DNA of 64,000 nt, taken from NCBI GenBank assembly GCA_028703175.1, contig JAQVNJ010000016.1:1-64000 (forward strand), in the 5' to 3' direction. Below the pieces are notes generated by a model. That model was not told the origin of the DNA and did no database searches. It saw only the letters and a program-made list of their open reading frames with translations. Of this stretch, positions 18,288-26,847 are shown piece by piece. Source of the stretch: JAAYCB01 sp012744395 (lineage in GTDB: Bacteria; Planctomycetota; Planctomycetia; Pirellulales; Thermoguttaceae). Positions within the stretch are counted from its first letter, which is position 1. Every line of letters starts with the position of its first letter. The translations under genes were made by a program, and so were the position numbers.

Positions 18288-18384
18288 CAGTGCGACGTCG
18301 TCGGGTGGGGCGCGGTCGTTCGCGCCCCGGCAGAGCCTCGGGGGGGCGGTTGCCGCCGCGCTCGCGCACCCGAAGTCGGCCGTC

Positions 18385-18516
18385 AACCCGCGGCAATACG
18401 GGGAGCGCCAGCTTCGCTGGGATCCGAAAACGGAGAAATTCCTCGCGGACGCGGCGGCGAACGGCTTGTTGTCCGCGCCGATGCGGAGTCCCTGGAAACT
18501 CGAAAAAGAAGCATGA
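18385..18516 (+). pseudogene. 3' remnant of a Gfo/Idh/MocA oxidoreductase gene
   Basis: About 40 codons in one frame read RQLRWDPKTEKFLADAAANG and then LLSAPMRSPWKLEKEA before a TGA at 18514-18516. The RWDP...F...AN.LL..P.R.PWK pattern is the usual C-terminal end of planctomycete Gfo/Idh/MocA proteins. No oxidoreductase sequence precedes it: upstream lies the end of the ThuA gene. The 5' 90% of the gene is therefore missing. A start codon of its own is lacking, and the remnant ends 21 bases before the BNR-like gene. Confidence 0.65.
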
Positions 18517-18537
18517 ACAATGAAGGGGGAAGAAACA

Positions 18538-19812
18538 ATGAAGCCACTGCTGCAAGTCACGCGCCGCCGGTTCCTGGGCGCCGCGGCCGCCGCCGGCGGG
18601 TTGATCATGCCCGGCGGGCTGGGATTCGGGGCCGACGCGGAGGCCTCGCTGCCGAATCTCCGTTCGACGGACCATTTCTGGTATCGCCCGCAGCCGGAGG
18701 GCTTGTTCGTCGACTCGCAACGCGACAACAAGGCCTTCGGCTTCTCCGAGGGGACCGTGCTGCTCTCGGAAGACAACGGGCGGACCTGGCCGCATCGGGC
18801 CGCCTTTCCCGACGCCCGTCAGATCGTGTTCAGCTGCATTTTACGGAACGGAAACGTCCTGTTCAGCGCCCAGGCAAAGCTGTACCTGAGCACCGACAAT
18901 CTGAAGACCTACCGGCAAATCACGGTCAAAAACAGAGACGGCTCGGATTACCTGCCGCATACTCCGAAGAACGCCGGCCTGCCGGGCTGGTACTTCCACA
19001 GCCTGTCGGGAGACAACACGTTCGACGTCAACGGGTCGGAGATGCTCATCTGGGGCAATTACTGCAACGTGATCGGTGGCGCCTCGCCGGTCAACATCTA
19101 CTACTCGACGGACCACGGCGAGACGGTCAAGCTGGCCTATTCGTTCGGCCGGAATCCCTACAATCGCGACGATGGCTCCGGGGGCGGCGGCAACACGGGC
19201 AGGCCGCTGGGCAACCCCGACAACCCAGTGATCTGCCGCCATGTTCACTGCGTGGCCTACAATCCGGCCGAGGGCGCGTTCTATGCCTGCACGGGCGACT
19301 TCGATCGGCCGGAGGGGCACGAGTGCCACTGGCTGAGAGGCACGTACGACGCGAAGAAGGACGCCTGGCACTGGAAAGTCATCGTCTCGGACGCGATGAA
19401 TTCCCGCTACAAGTGCGGCGGGATCAACTTCGTCGACGGCAAGGTCTACTGGATCAGCGACTCGAACGGCCCCCAGCCGTACGACCGCGGTGTGTTCCGG
19501 TGCGATCCGGCGGATATCACCAATCCCAAGGCTCACACGCTGCTGTTCAATCCGGGAGTCGAGTCCGGCAACATGATCATCGAGGACGGCGTGATCCTGG
19601 CGTCGCACTGCGCGCCCGCTTCGCCCATGGCGACGGGGTTCATCGTTTCCCTGGACCTGGGCAAGACCTGGGCACAGTACGATCTGAAGGAGTTCGGCCG
19701 GCGCTCGCCCTGCCGCTTCCACAAGCCGAATAGCGACGGTTGGTTCAGGGTTGACCTGAGATCGAGTTGGGTCACGCCCGCCGAGATGATGTTCATCAAG
19801 CCGAAGAAGTAG
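18538..19812 (+). CDS. Tat-exported BNR/sialidase-like beta-propeller protein
   Basis: A 424-residue exported protein. A twin-arginine signal (TRRRFLGAAAAAGGLIMPGG) precedes a propeller-like domain with Asp-box/BNR-type turns (LSEDNGRTWPHRA, YYSTDHGETV, SLDLGKTWAQYD). Such folds occur in sialidases and other glycan-binding proteins; the catalytic arginine triad of true sialidases cannot be confirmed from sequence. The ATG at 18538 is preceded by AAGGGGGA; an in-frame ATG at 18520 overlaps that site and is less likely. It is bracketed by the 3' stumps of two unrelated sugar-catabolism genes, suggesting an original carbohydrate-degradation cluster that has been eroded. Confidence 0.75.
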   Translation: MKPLLQVTRRRFLGAAAAAGGLIMPGGLGFGADAEASLPNLRSTDHFWYRPQPEGLFVDSQRDNKAFGFSEGTVLLSEDNGRTWPHRAAFPDARQIVFSCILRNGNVLFSAQAKLYLSTDNLKTYRQITVKNRDGSDYLPHTPKNAGLPGWYFHSLSGDNTFDVNGSEMLIWGNYCNVIGGASPVNIYYSTDHGETVKLAYSFGRNPYNRDDGSGGGGNTGRPLGNPDNPVICRHVHCVAYNPAEGAFYACTGDFDRPEGHECHWLRGTYDAKKDAWHWKVIVSDAMNSRYKCGGINFVDGKVYWISDSNGPQPYDRGVFRCDPADITNPKAHTLLFNPGVESGNMIIEDGVILASHCAPASPMATGFIVSLDLGKTWAQYDLKEFGRRSPCRFHKPNSDGWFRVDLRSSWVTPAEMMFIKPKK

Positions 19813-19867
19813 ACGGCGCCGAGGCGCGGCGGACCACAGACCGTTCAGTTCGCACTGCACAAGGAGC

Positions 19868-20338
19868 AACACACCCTTCCGCCAATACAAGGCGACGTGC
19901 TTCGAGGGGGGCATCGCTGCGCCGCTGATCGCCTACTGGCCGGAGGGGATCGAGCAGCAGGGCCGCATCACGCACCAACCCGCCCATCTGATCGACATCA
20001 TGCCAACGTGCCTGGAATTGGCTGGCACGTCATACCCGGAGCGTTTTCGAGGGCGCAGCCTGCTCCCCCTGGAAGGCGCCAGCTTAGTACCGATTTTCCA
20101 AGGCGGCCGGCGTGACGATCACGAGGTGCTTTGCTGGAACGTTGCGGGCAGCCGCGCCGTGAGGATGGGCCGCTGGAAGTTGGTCGCCGCCAAGGGCAAG
20201 CCCTGGGAACTGTACGACCTCCAGGCCGATCGCTCGGAGATGGACAACCAGGCGAATGACCAGCCCGACCGGGTTCGGGAAATGTCGGAAGTCTATGTGC
20301 GATGGGCCAAACGCGTGGGGATCGCACCGAATCGTTGA
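19868..20338 (+). pseudogene. 5'-truncated sulfatase, C-terminal part only
   Basis: One open frame of about 156 codons encodes the C-terminal domain of an arylsulfatase: NTPFRQYKATCFEGGIAAPL, then HQPAHLIDIMPTCLELAGTS, EGASLVPIFQGG and WKLVAAKGKPWELYDLQADRSE. The whole N-terminal two thirds, including the C-x-P-S-R formylglycine site and the metal ligands, is absent. The in-frame ATG at 20000 would give only 112 residues. The sequence begins abruptly about 55 bases after the BNR-like gene stop. It is a relic of a larger sulfatase gene and cannot be active. Confidence 0.85.
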
Positions 20339-20470
20339 CGCCATCGAGGGCGGGCAACTTTGGGCGGCCGATCCGCCCGCCCGCCGGATTTCGGCATGAC
20401 CGTCGGCGGGGGCTGTCTCCGTGTTCGCCGCGCCGGGCTACTTGGCCCGAGGGGGAATGCCGGGCGGGCC

Positions 20471-23400
20471 TCACCTTGCCGCCCCCAGGCAGAGCAGCTT
20501 GCCCTGCCGCGTGGCGTAGTAGAGCCGGCCGCCGGCGATCGCCATGCCGTCCCACAGGGGTTCGGCAAGCGCCGCTTCCGCCAGCGGTTGACCGCCGGCG
20601 GAGAGCACGCGCAACCGGCCGTCGGCGCCGGCCACCAGCAGCCGCTGGCCGGCCAGCGCCATGGCATGGATCGGCGGCGAGTCCTTGCCTTGCCCGAACG
20701 CGTCCGTCTTCCACGCGGCCTTCTGGGCCAGGCGGTCGTTGGGCCAGGGCATCTCGCCCTGCCTGCTGCGGCTGGAGGCCTCCCAGCCGGTGATCCACTT
20801 CGTGTCGAACTGTTCGCCGCCCTCCAGGTCGAAATCGCGGCGAAAGACCGTCGCGGAGCCCTGCAAGCATCCGTATAGAACGTTGTCGCGGTAAACGGCC
20901 AACGATCGCCGGGGCGTGTACGAGGCGATTCGCGGCTGGTGGCGCGGCGCGTAGGACCAGCAGCCCCGCGGGGCCATCACCGATCCGCCGTCCGTGTTGA
21001 GCCGGGCGAAGACCGCCCAACGATCGATCGACATCTTGCCGGTCTTGCGGTCGAAGACCCAGCGCGACAGGCCCACGCCTTCGCCCTCCTGGTGCAGCAG
21101 GTCGAAATTGTCGAACTCCAGGGCGGATGACTCGTAAAAACCCTGCTGGGGAACGCTGTCGAGCCGCTCCACCCAGGCGAGCTTGCCGGTGGCCGGGTCG
21201 GCGGCAAAAACCAGAATCCCGCCGTCGGCCAGCGACTGCCGCCCGGCGGCGAAATAGGCCACGCCGTCCGACACGAGCACGCTCCCCGGCACCGGCCAGG
21301 GCGATTCCAACTGCCCGTAGGCGATGATCTGCTCTTCGACCGGAGCGGCGCGGAGCCGCCAGACGAGCCGCCCGTCGTCAACCCTCAGGCAATAGACCCA
21401 GCCGCTCCTGGCGCCGAACAGGCAGAGTCCCTTGTGCAGCGTGGGAGACGTGTCGACGCGGCCGCTGGCCGTGAATTGCCAGGCGATCTTGCCGGTCCGG
21501 GTGTCCAGGCCGACCACCTGGTGCGCATCCGGCCGGGCGACGACGACGCGCTCTCCGGCAATCACCGGGCTGGTGATCGGGCCTTTCACAAAACCGTTTT
21601 CGCGCCAGTCTTCGGCGATCATCCCCGCGGCCTGCTGGCCGCCCAGATCGACCGACCAGAGCGTCTCGAGCGTCTCCGGCGCCGGGCCCCTCGTGCTGCC
21701 GCTCCGCCACGGATCGTGGCGGTACATCGGCCAGTCGAGATCGGCGTTTTCCGGCGGCCGATCGGCCGCCGGCGCGGCGGCCGTCTCGAGCGGGAACTCG
21801 ATTTCGCTCGGTTTCAGGTCGGCAATCGCGCCGGCCGGACGCTCCGGCGCGAGGGCGGCGTAGCCGCGGAGCATCGGCCAGCAGACGCAATGCTTGGGGG
21901 TCACGTAGATCAGGCCGTTGGCCGGCACCCAGCCGCCGTCGAGACCGCAAGCGGCCTTGGTGATCCGGTGGGCGTCGACCTGGCCGGTCGCCAGGTCGGT
22001 CAAGTCGAATTCGCCCGAGAGCATGTAGCGGCAGGTCATCACCGGCGGGAAGCAGTGCGCCAGGCCGGCCGGATGGGTGACGAGGACCTGGCCGCTTCGG
22101 GCGTCGATCGCCGAAACCTGGATGGGAAGCCGCTGTTTGTCCGCGTCCTTGCCGCCGTGGAGCAGCCAGAGCCGATCGTCGGCGAACATCGCGCGCGCCT
22201 GGCGGCGGTGATTCATGCCGGGCAGGAAGGGATAGTCGAGTTGGAGCTTGCCGTCGGCGGCCGAGAGGATGTGAAGGGCGTTTTCCGGTCCCTCGTCGCT
22301 GAGCGAGGAGACTTCGAACGCCAGCAGTCCGCGGTAGTAGACCGTCCGCGTCGCCTTCGCCAGCCAGGCCAGATCGCTCCGCCTCCAGCGGACGCGGCCG
22401 CTCTCCCTGTCGAGCACGACCGCCTCGACCGTTTCGTTGCGGCGGGACTGGCCCTGGACGAGCGCCACCACGCCGTCGCCCGCCACGACGTAGCGGGGAT
22501 CGGAAGCCGGAAACGACCACTTGAGCTGGCACGAATCGGCATACAGGGCCCGCACCGAGTCGCTGGTGACGGCGATCAGGATCCCCTGGTCGAAGAGCAC
22601 GTCGCGCGGCGAGCCGGCATCGGGATACTCGGCCAGCGGCTTGCCGGTAGCGCCGTCCAGGGCGACGAGCTTCTGCTGCTCGACGGCGAACAGCCGGCCG
22701 CCGCCGGCAGTGGGCGCGGCGCTATTCGCCCCCAGGTTCCTCATCGTGAACCGCTCGCCGGAGGGCGAAGCCAGGTCGTGCTGCCAGAGGCGGAGGCCGT
22801 TGAATCCGTCGCGGGCGAGCACGCCCGCATAGAAATTGCGGCCGGCGGCGGTGACCATGCCGCGGACCTCGGCCTCCGCGCCGGCGACCCAGCGGACCCG
22901 GCGGGGCGGGGCCACCAGCCGGTCGCGCGAGGCGGCGTTTCCCGCGGCCGAGTGCCGCGGGTGCGTCCACTCGTCCATTCCGTCGGGCCACGGCTTTTGC
23001 CCCGCGAGCCACTCGCCGCCCTCGCCCACCGGCCTGACAGCCGCGAAGCCGAATGACTCCAGTTCGCCCGCGGTCGCTCTCTTGCCGCCGACCACCAGGA
23101 TCCCGTTGGGGCAGAGGACCCGCATCGCCTCCTCCAGCGACACCTGGGCGGAATCCGCGGCGATGAGCAGCAGGTTGACGAGGTTCTCCGTATAGGGCAA
23201 TCCGCCTGAACGGGGCAACCGGTCGGCGGACACCAGGCCGTACAGGCCGGTCGCCCGCAGCTGTCCGCGCGCCCGCTCGACGGCTTGTTCGTCGTCGTCG
23301 AGCACGTGGACCAGGTAGCGCCCGGCGGCCGCCAGTTCGGCCGCGCCGCCGACCTTGCCGGCCCCGACCTGGACGCACAGCCCGCCATGGACGCCGAGCG

Positions 23401-23533
23401 ACTCGACGATTGCTTCGGCGGGCGATGCGCCGGGGGTCGGCTCCGCCGCGCCGGCAGCGGCCGAGGCGGCAACGATCGCAATCGCGGCAGTGGCAGACAC
23501 CCCGAGATGACGGGAATCGGCGAAGCGTTTCAC
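20471..23533 (-). CDS. Exported PQQ-type beta-propeller protein with N-terminal methyltransferase-like domain
   Basis: A 1020-residue secreted protein. After a signal peptide (AAIAIVAASAAAGAAE), residues 40-150 form a Rossmann methyltransferase-like domain: GGLCVQVGAGKVGGAAELA, RYLVHVLDDDEQAVERAR, LPYTENLVNLLLI. The motif ending GMDEWTHPRHSAAGNA marks the junction typical of planctomycete proteins of this family. The remaining 820 residues are PQQ/quinoprotein-like propeller repeats (GLDTRTGKIAWQF, LAVYRDNVLYGCLQGSATVF). In family relatives I recall, a propeller also precedes the methyltransferase part; that first propeller is missing here. No cofactor-binding residues can be assigned. The role may be in envelope redox or in binding. 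Confidence 0.8.
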   Translation of the reverse strand: MKRFADSRHLGVSATAAIAIVAASAAAGAAEPTPGASPAEAIVESLGVHGGLCVQVGAGKVGGAAELAAAGRYLVHVLDDDEQAVERARGQLRATGLYGLVSADRLPRSGGLPYTENLVNLLLIAADSAQVSLEEAMRVLCPNGILVVGGKRATAGELESFGFAAVRPVGEGGEWLAGQKPWPDGMDEWTHPRHSAAGNAASRDRLVAPPRRVRWVAGAEAEVRGMVTAAGRNFYAGVLARDGFNGLRLWQHDLASPSGERFTMRNLGANSAAPTAGGGRLFAVEQQKLVALDGATGKPLAEYPDAGSPRDVLFDQGILIAVTSDSVRALYADSCQLKWSFPASDPRYVVAGDGVVALVQGQSRRNETVEAVVLDRESGRVRWRRSDLAWLAKATRTVYYRGLLAFEVSSLSDEGPENALHILSAADGKLQLDYPFLPGMNHRRQARAMFADDRLWLLHGGKDADKQRLPIQVSAIDARSGQVLVTHPAGLAHCFPPVMTCRYMLSGEFDLTDLATGQVDAHRITKAACGLDGGWVPANGLIYVTPKHCVCWPMLRGYAALAPERPAGAIADLKPSEIEFPLETAAAPAADRPPENADLDWPMYRHDPWRSGSTRGPAPETLETLWSVDLGGQQAAGMIAEDWRENGFVKGPITSPVIAGERVVVARPDAHQVVGLDTRTGKIAWQFTASGRVDTSPTLHKGLCLFGARSGWVYCLRVDDGRLVWRLRAAPVEEQIIAYGQLESPWPVPGSVLVSDGVAYFAAGRQSLADGGILVFAADPATGKLAWVERLDSVPQQGFYESSALEFDNFDLLHQEGEGVGLSRWVFDRKTGKMSIDRWAVFARLNTDGGSVMAPRGCWSYAPRHQPRIASYTPRRSLAVYRDNVLYGCLQGSATVFRRDFDLEGGEQFDTKWITGWEASSRSRQGEMPWPNDRLAQKAAWKTDAFGQGKDSPPIHAMALAGQRLLVAGADGRLRVLSAGGQPLAEAALAEPLWDGMAIAGGRLYYATRQGKLLCLGAAR

Positions 23534-23639
23534 GTTGCGGTCCCTCGTTCAAAATGGCGGTTGTCGGACATCAGGCGCCGGCAGGCCGCGGGGCTCTCAA
23601 CCGCCGGCCGCGCGCGCTTGCTCGTCCCTGCGACTCGAT

Positions 23640-24770
23640 TCAGCGGCTGGCGTAGGTCCGCCCGAGATGCTCGACAATCGCCCGCTTCAGTTCCAGCGGT
23701 TTGATCTCGTTCAGGCCGCGGTAGATGATCTTGCCGCCGGGGGCGACGAGGATCGTGTAGGGGACGGGGCCGGGCCACTGGGCATCGAGCGCCTCGGCCA
23801 GCGTGTCGCGACTGCCGCCGGCGAAGTGGTAGTTGACCGAGGAGACATGGTTCTCCTTGAGAACCTCCAGGGCCCGATCCTCCTGGCCCGCCTCGTCGAT
23901 GCTGATCGTGAACATCTCGAAGCGCCGCTTGCGGTACATCCGGTTGATTGTCACCAGTTCCGGCATTTCCGTGACGCAGGGGCCGCACCAAGTCGCCCAG
24001 ACGTTGATCAGGCGGAGCTTCTGGCTCTCGTTGCGCACCAGGCTCTTCACGCCTTCCTCGCTGATCGATTCGAGTGCGACCGGCTCCGCATCCCACTTGG
24101 CGAGCGACTCCTTGGCGCTGGCCCGCTTGTCCGACCACTTCGTGGAGCAGCCGAAGACGCGGGTCTTCTCCACCGGCACGGGCGATCCGGCGAGCAGCGC
24201 CTCGATGGCGTTGCGGGCGTCGTGCGAAGTGACCTGTCTCACGTCGGAGTCGTCGATTCGCCCCGCGTAGCGCAGGCGCCGCGCGGCGTCGAAGATGAAC
24301 ACATGGGGCGTCGCCAGGGCGCCGTATGCCCGCGACGTCTTCTGCGTCTCGCCGTCGTACAGGTAGGGAAATTTGAAGTCGCGGTCCTTCGCTCGAATCT
24401 TCATGTCCTCGAAACAATCGCCCACGTCGGTATACCCCAGCTCGTCGAGCCGCACGGCCAGCGGGTCGTTGGGCGAGATGGCCACCAGGGCCACGCCGCG
24501 ATCCTTGGTCTCGGCATGGAGCGTGACGAGCCGCTCCTCGTAGGCCTGGGCCGTCGGGCAGTGGTTGCAGGTGAACACGACGACGAGCACCTTGGCGCCG
24601 GCAAAATCGGCCAGCCGACAGGTCTTGCCATCCACGCCCGGCAACTCGAAATCCGGCGCCGACGCGCCGATCGGAAGCGTCGCCACGCCTCCGGGCGCGG
24701 CTGCCAGACCGTTTGAACCGAACAACAACACGGCAAGACAACTTGCTGCGATCACGATTCTTGTCGACAT
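23640..24770 (-). CDS. Exported protein with two thioredoxin-fold domains (redoxin + TlpA-like)
   Basis: A 376-residue periplasmic thiol protein. A signal peptide (IVIAASCLAVLLFGSNGLAA) is followed by an AhpC/TSA-type redoxin domain (residues 35-190) with a CNHCP motif in the active-site loop (VVVFTCNHCPTAQAYEERL). A second, TlpA-like thioredoxin domain (residues about 240-370) has the classical WATWCGPC motif. The ATG at 24770 follows AAGGAG at good spacing; an upstream extension to 24875 was rejected. Two redox-active folds in one chain suggest disulfide reduction or cytochrome/metal-protein maturation. It lies 106 bases downstream of a hypothetical protein gene region and just upstream of the PQQ-propeller gene, on the same strand. 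Confidence 0.85.
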   Translation of the reverse strand: MSTRIVIAASCLAVLLFGSNGLAAAPGGVATLPIGASAPDFELPGVDGKTCRLADFAGAKVLVVVFTCNHCPTAQAYEERLVTLHAETKDRGVALVAISPNDPLAVRLDELGYTDVGDCFEDMKIRAKDRDFKFPYLYDGETQKTSRAYGALATPHVFIFDAARRLRYAGRIDDSDVRQVTSHDARNAIEALLAGSPVPVEKTRVFGCSTKWSDKRASAKESLAKWDAEPVALESISEEGVKSLVRNESQKLRLINVWATWCGPCVTEMPELVTINRMYRKRRFEMFTISIDEAGQEDRALEVLKENHVSSVNYHFAGGSRDTLAEALDAQWPGPVPYTILVAPGGKIIYRGLNEIKPLELKRAIVEHLGRTYASR

Positions 24771-25221
24771 TTTCACGGCTCCTTCTGGTGTTCGCACGCC
24801 TCGGACTTGTGGCCTCCGCCAGGCGCGGGGCAAGCCCGCGCGGCGCGGCGGCAACCTGTTCCCTGCACCCTGCAATTTCTAACCCGCAACCGCGGCGGCC
24901 GGGTCACCGGCCGGCCTCTGCGAGCCGCTGCGGGCCTGGACACGGCCGCCCTTGATCGATCGAAGCCGAAATCGGCCACCGGGCGGGCGGCGGACTTCGA
25001 TCCGACCCGTTTGTGGACCTCGCTGAGAAACGCCGAGTTCCAGCAGATTCGCCCCGGATCTTGCCGATTCTCGGCCCCCCTCCAAGGCCCTCTCTTCTGT
25101 TTGCCCGAGTTGGTTCTCACGCTCCGGCCGATGGTTCCCAGGCTTCTCTCCCTCCAAAATTCCGGATCGGCGGCCTCGGCCTCGCCGTGACCGCCTGCCT
25201 CGTTGACCGACGCAGATCGGT
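24771..25221. other. Intergenic region, no gene supported
   Basis: The 451 bases between the redoxin and the 25222-25773 gene are GC-rich and open in several frames, but none has coding character or a plausible start. A ribosome-binding site for the redoxin gene lies at its left edge. No repeat or terminator was found. Confidence 0.5.
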
Positions 25222-25773
25222 TCACGGCAGGTTGGTCACGTAGTCCGCATCGCCCAGCAGCACCTCGAGCTTCTTCCCCCGCCGCGGATCGTCCTCAAGG
25301 TAGCCGAGCTTGTAGAGCCTGAACCTGGCGTGGCTGCTCACGCCGTAGTAGACATCGGCGGCGTAGATGCACACCTCGCTGTAACCCATCATCTTCACCA
25401 ACCTGTCGAACAGCGGATAGATCGCGTCCTTGTCGGCCTTGGCGGCGAAGACCGGCTTGCCCTTCAACCACTGTCCCTTCTCGGGCAGTCTGAACGGCTC
25501 GCACCTCGGCCGGTGTTCCTTCCGGCCGGCAAACATGAAGTAGGCCGCCTCGCTCGTGGCTGCCGCGATCTTCTTCTGGTCGGCGGTGATCAGCAGGCCG
25601 CGTTTCTGTAGCTGCCGGACCAGAGCGTCCGCGTTCGGCTCTCGCTGGCCGCCTGCGGACGCCCCAATCGTCTCCGGCGTCCGGCAGGCTGCCGCGTGGG
25701 TTTGCTGGCCTGCCGCCGTGTCCACGACGACAGGCAATGCGGCCAGGATTACAAACAACGATCTCGCAGGCAT
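25222..25773 (-). CDS. Exported hypothetical protein
   Basis: A 183-residue protein that I cannot place in a family. A signal peptide (SLFVILAALPVVVDTAAGQQ) is followed by a polar domain with a hydrophobic mid-part (KMMGYSEVCIYAADVYYGVS) and a charged end (DDPRRGKKLEVLLGD). One cysteine lies in the mature region near RPRCEPF and another near YSEVCIY. The ATG at 25773 has GGAGGG upstream on the minus strand, supporting the start. It precedes the redoxin gene in the same direction, but 450 bases separate them, so co-transcription is doubtful. It may have a stress- or toxin-related role, but nothing in the sequence shows this. Confidence 0.6.
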   Translation of the reverse strand: MPARSLFVILAALPVVVDTAAGQQTHAAACRTPETIGASAGGQREPNADALVRQLQKRGLLITADQKKIAAATSEAAYFMFAGRKEHRPRCEPFRLPEKGQWLKGKPVFAAKADKDAIYPLFDRLVKMMGYSEVCIYAADVYYGVSSHARFRLYKLGYLEDDPRRGKKLEVLLGDADYVTNLP

Positions 25774-26217
25774 GACGGCAACCCTCCTGGTTTATCATTC
25801 TACCCGCCAAGGTCCTGTCCTTGCCAATGATCGTCGGGATCATCGCGGACGGCAATTGCGCAGAGGCAAAGCGACAATCCCCAAGAGCGGGGCAAGGCGG
25901 CGTCCAACAAACCGATCACGGCTGGACCAGGAACCAGGCGGCCGGTGAGCGGAGGGGACCGAGGGGCGATCACTGGCGATCCGACCCGGCAATGCAGGCC
26001 GTAGGCCGGTCTTCTTCCGCGGGGATTCCGCGTCAGGGGGGGCCGAGGCCGGGACGCACGGGTCTCATTTCGGGCTCGGCCAGTTCCTGAGTGGACTTTC
26101 CTTCTCCGGCTCCGTGCGCCCCCCCCGTACGAACCGGCAATCATGGGCGCGGCGACGGTTTATATTGTCGCGAACGAGCACATGCCTCGGACGGGGCCGA
26201 TTTTCGGCCCCCCGGCC
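25774..26217. other. Intergenic region left of the tRNA-Lys terminator
   Basis: No protein gene is supported here: the open frames in it lack starts or have random composition. The region is GC-rich and ends in CGG/GCC-rich sequence before the terminator of tRNA-Lys. Confidence 0.5.
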
Positions 26218-26256
26218 AAAAAAACAGCCTTGCGTAACTCATTGCTACGCAAGGCT
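26218..26256 (-). terminator. Intrinsic terminator after tRNA-Lys
   Basis: On the minus strand an 11-bp perfect stem AGCCTTGCGTA/TACGCAAGGCT with a 9-base loop (stem arms 26226-26236 and 26246-26256) is followed, after CTG, by seven T residues (26218-26224). It begins 9 bases past the tRNA 3' end, so it terminates that transcript. Confidence 0.92.
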
Positions 26257-26264
26257 TTCTGAAG

Positions 26265-26337
26265 TGCCCCCTGTTGGACTCGAACCAACAACCCTCTGAT
26301 TAAGAGTCAGATGCTCTGCCGGTTGAGCTAAAGGGGC
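26265..26337 (-). tRNA. tRNA-Lys (anticodon CTT)
   Basis: A 73-nucleotide cloverleaf on the minus strand. The acceptor stem is GCCCCTT/AGGGGGC with the discriminator A. The D-loop is AACCGGCA, the anticodon stem TCTGA/TCAGA closes loop CTCTTAA (CTT anticodon), and the T-arm is GTTGG/CCAAC with TTCGAGT. No CCA is encoded. The anticodon loop and length are typical of tRNA-Lys. A terminator follows directly. Confidence 0.96.
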
Positions 26338-26847
26338 GTAGTAGACGTAAATCGCTGATCAGCAAGTAGTTATCGCTACTATTCCGGCCAGTTGGGCGAC
26401 GTCTTCCCAGACGGCACCCGGCAGGCGCCGCCAAGTTGCCATGGACTGCCCAAGGTGGCAGCTTGCCGATCGGCGTAGCTGGTAATTTTACCAGTTCCAG
26501 CCGCCCTGCCAAGGCCCTTGCGAGGCTCGCCCGGCAAGTTTGCCGGCTTGTGTGAATTCCGTGTGAACGGGAGGCATTTGGCGGGGCGGGCGGCGTTGAA
26601 TCTGCTGCCCGATCTGGCTGCACCGGACCGCTGCCCGGCAAGGCACGCAACGGGGTTGCGTCTCAGGAGAGCCCCGCGGCCTGCGGGGCAATCCGGACGG
26701 TTCAGTGCATTGTTCGAGGATCATCCGGGCCAGCCGCTCCGGCGCCGTGCAAGCGGTACGTATCCCTGGACGACCTTCGCTCCGGTGTGGTACGGTGGCT
26801 GGTTTGCCAACCGCCGCGTCTGTCACGATCTCGGGAACATACCTGCC
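26338..26847. other. Intergenic region between tRNA-Lys and the MMPL exporter
   Basis: About 510 bases with no gene supported. The downstream frame is open back to 26518, but the residues (RHLAGRAALNLLPDL etc.) do not look like an exporter N-terminus. An AT-rich stretch at 26340-26385, AGTAGTTATCGCTACT, is the only compositional feature and may hold the tRNA promoter. Confidence 0.5.

Noticed and set aside
21434..23056. Plus-strand frame opposite the PQQ-propeller gene
   Set aside because: There is no recognisable domain or ribosome-binding site; the minus strand carries propeller and methyltransferase motifs.
24773..25225. 150-codon minus-strand frame between the redoxin and hypothetical genes
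   Set aside because: Low-complexity Arg/Gly/Pro translation, no plausible start, and it overlaps the redoxin ribosome-binding site.
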